In this document: positions 62,873 through 64,000 of the stretch, in pieces | How positions within the stretch are numbered: the stretch's first letter is position 1 | Layout: every line of letters begins with the position of its first letter | Source: Lewinella sp. W8 | Lineage (GTDB): Bacteria; Bacteroidota; Bacteroidia; Chitinophagales; Saprospiraceae | Direction: 5' to 3' | DNA length: 64,000 bases | NCBI RefSeq assembly: GCF_004375085.3 | Contig: NZ_SNAQ03000011.1 | Coordinates: 124,001 to 188,000 of the forward strand | Notes under the pieces: model-generated | Database searches by the model: none | The model's input: the letters and a program-made list of their open reading frames with translations, nothing else | What the model was told of the DNA's origin: nothing | Made by a program: the position numbers and the translations under genes

Positions 62873-64000
62873 TCATCCCGCCAGTACCCGTTGGTAGCAG
62901 TCCATTAGCTGTGTGGTGACGCGGTCCGGGGAGAAGGTGTGGCGGGCGTATTGCCGCCCGGCCTCCACCATGGAGGCCCGCAGCTCGGTGTCGTTCAGCA
63001 CCCGGCCGATGGCCGCGGCGATGTCCTCCGGGCTTTCCGGATCAACGTACTGAGACTGGGGGCCGCCCGCTTCGGGCAGGGAAGAAACGTTGGCGGTTAC
63101 CACCGGGGTACCACTCAGCAGGGCTTCCGCTACGGGAAGGCCGAAGCCTTCGTACTGGGAAGGGTACACCAGGAGGCTGGCCAGGTGGTAGAGGCTCTGG
63201 AGAGCGTAGTTATCTTCCAGGTCCGTAATCCAGATGACCTTGTCTTCCAGGTCGGAGGCGGCGATGAGTTCGTTGACTTCCCGGCGGTAGGGAGAATCGT
63301 TCCGTCGGCCCACCACGACCAACGGAACCTGCTGGTCCGGCGGGAGATGACGGTAGGCCCGGACGATGTTGGCCAGGTTTTTCCTTTTTTCGATACTGCC
63401 CACGTACAGGAGGAAGTCCGTGGGGAGCTGATAGCGCTGCGCGATTTGGGTGGTTAACGCTTCATCGGCCGGCTGGTAAAACAGGGGGTTACACTGCTGG
63501 TAGATGACCTCAATTTTCTCCGGGACAATCCCGTACAGATCAACGATGTCCCGCTTCGTGCTCTCACTGATGGCGATGACCCGGTCGGCCTTTTGGCAGC
63601 TGTTTTTGAACTTCCAGTCGTAGATCATCCGGTCCACCAGCGGGTAGGTGTGGGGGAGGGTCTTGAAAATGAGGTCGTGGATGGTCACCACGCTCCTGAT
63701 CCCGCTACCGGCGAGACTAAAGGGAATTTCGTTGCTCAGGCCGTGGTAAAGCTCAATGCCGTCCTTTCGGAGTTGGTTGACGATGGCGTAACTGCGCCAG
63801 TAGGCCTTCAGCCGCGCGTCGGTCCGGAAGGTCCGGAGGTCGGGGTGCTGAAGGAAGGGCAGCGTCTCCGGCGTACGGTTGATTTTGGTGGTGTACAGAT
63901 GGTACTGGTGCTCCGGATACTGCCGCTGGAGGTTTTGCACGATGGCCCGACTGTAATTACCGAGTCCGGTAAAGTTGCCATAGAGCCGCTTGGCGTCAAA
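62873..64000 (-). CDS. GT4-family glycosyltransferase (N-terminus beyond window)
   Basis: The frame continues past the right edge; the part seen (375 residues) starts at FDAKRLYGNFTGLGNYSRAIVQNLQ, close to the true N-terminus of GT4 (group 1) glycosyltransferases. It covers a GT-B fold with the acceptor half (IRSVVTIHDLIFKTLPHTYP), the donor half starting at LYVGSIEKRKNLANIVRAYRHLP and the C-terminal motif YPSQYEGFGLPVAEALLSGTPVVTANVSSLPEAGG (E-x-F-G-x-x-x-x-E, retaining catalytic Glu). It transfers a sugar from a nucleotide-sugar to a glycan in the cytoplasm, probably for LPS or exopolysaccharide. A GCACCTGC motif (62832-62839) lies 34 bp past its stop. Confidence 0.93.
   Translation of the reverse strand, partial: FDAKRLYGNFTGLGNYSRAIVQNLQRQYPEHQYHLYTTKINRTPETLPFLQHPDLRTFRTDARLKAYWRSYAIVNQLRKDGIELYHGLSNEIPFSLAGSGIRSVVTIHDLIFKTLPHTYPLVDRMIYDWKFKNSCQKADRVIAISESTKRDIVDLYGIVPEKIEVIYQQCNPLFYQPADEALTTQIAQRYQLPTDFLLYVGSIEKRKNLANIVRAYRHLPPDQQVPLVVVGRRNDSPYRREVNELIAASDLEDKVIWITDLEDNYALQSLYHLASLLVYPSQYEGFGLPVAEALLSGTPVVTANVSSLPEAGGPQSQYVDPESPEDIAAAIGRVLNDTELRASMVEAGRQYARHTFSPDRVTTQLMDCYQRVLAG

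Overview
The window looks like chromosomal DNA of a GC-rich marine or aquatic member of the Bacteroidota, most likely the Saprospiria (Lewinella/Neolewinella-like). Evidence is the TAnnTTTG-type -7 promoter boxes, PorT/PorP/GldB components of type IX secretion and gliding, C-terminal T9SS sorting domains, many lipoproteins with Bacteroidota architectures (DUF2911, DUF4834, DUF4097, DUF1080, GH140-like) and an ECF sigma factor coupled to a beta-barrel protein. No rRNA operon, prophage, CRISPR array or intact insertion sequence is visible. The genus assignment is inference.

Layout. 0-11 kb: 3' end of bamA, a ferritin-like DUF2202 lipoprotein, hppD (tyrosine catabolism), a sulfatase, an ECF sigma/trans-envelope barrel operon, msrA, a Vat-like acetyltransferase, an ArsC/Spx-like protein and hemF. 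11-21 kb: CBS protein, GH140-like lipoprotein, flavin monooxygenase, an HNH endonuclease coupled to a small helical protein, then a more AT-rich block (broken lipoprotein gene, AraC regulator, S41 peptidase) and a GT39 glycosyltransferase. 21-28 kb, mostly minus strand: a VanW-GrpB fusion coupled to a methyltransferase, a DUF1080 lipoprotein, a retropepsin-PDZ protease, a T9SS cargo protein, a rhodanese with a Cys-rich tail, and a tRNA cluster (Lys, Ile, Asp, Asn). 28-42 kb: PhyH-like dioxygenase, DUF2911 protein, a BlaI/BlaR-type operon behind four operator-like palindromes, an ABC exporter, divergent porT-like/gldB, an IPNS-like oxygenase, tatA and a DUF937 protein. 41.5-49.6 kb: a 2379-residue T9SS type B surface protein followed by its PorP/SprF-like partner. 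50-64 kb: gltX, a polysaccharide deacetylase, a four-helix-bundle protein, a beta-helix protein, envC, GNAT, DUF4834, RluA, two serine hydrolases, an AraC regulator, rsmG and the 3' part of a GT4 glycosyltransferase.

Themes. Envelope biogenesis and protein export dominate: BamA, PorT, PorP, GldB, TatA, T9SS cargo, EnvC, deacetylase and glycosyltransferases. The most unusual signal is in the intergenic DNA, which holds several dispersed repeat families: a 144-bp MITE-like element in two copies (one flanked by a 9-bp direct repeat); a 46-bp palindromic element in four copies, one pair inside an exact 85-bp duplication; a two-hairpin element in four copies with pair-preserving changes; and an extended GCACCTGC motif repeated about eleven times, often just past stop codons. 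Several genes have a -7-like box exactly 4 nt before the ATG, which suggests leaderless mRNAs. All similarity and repeat statements come from reading by eye; no search was run.
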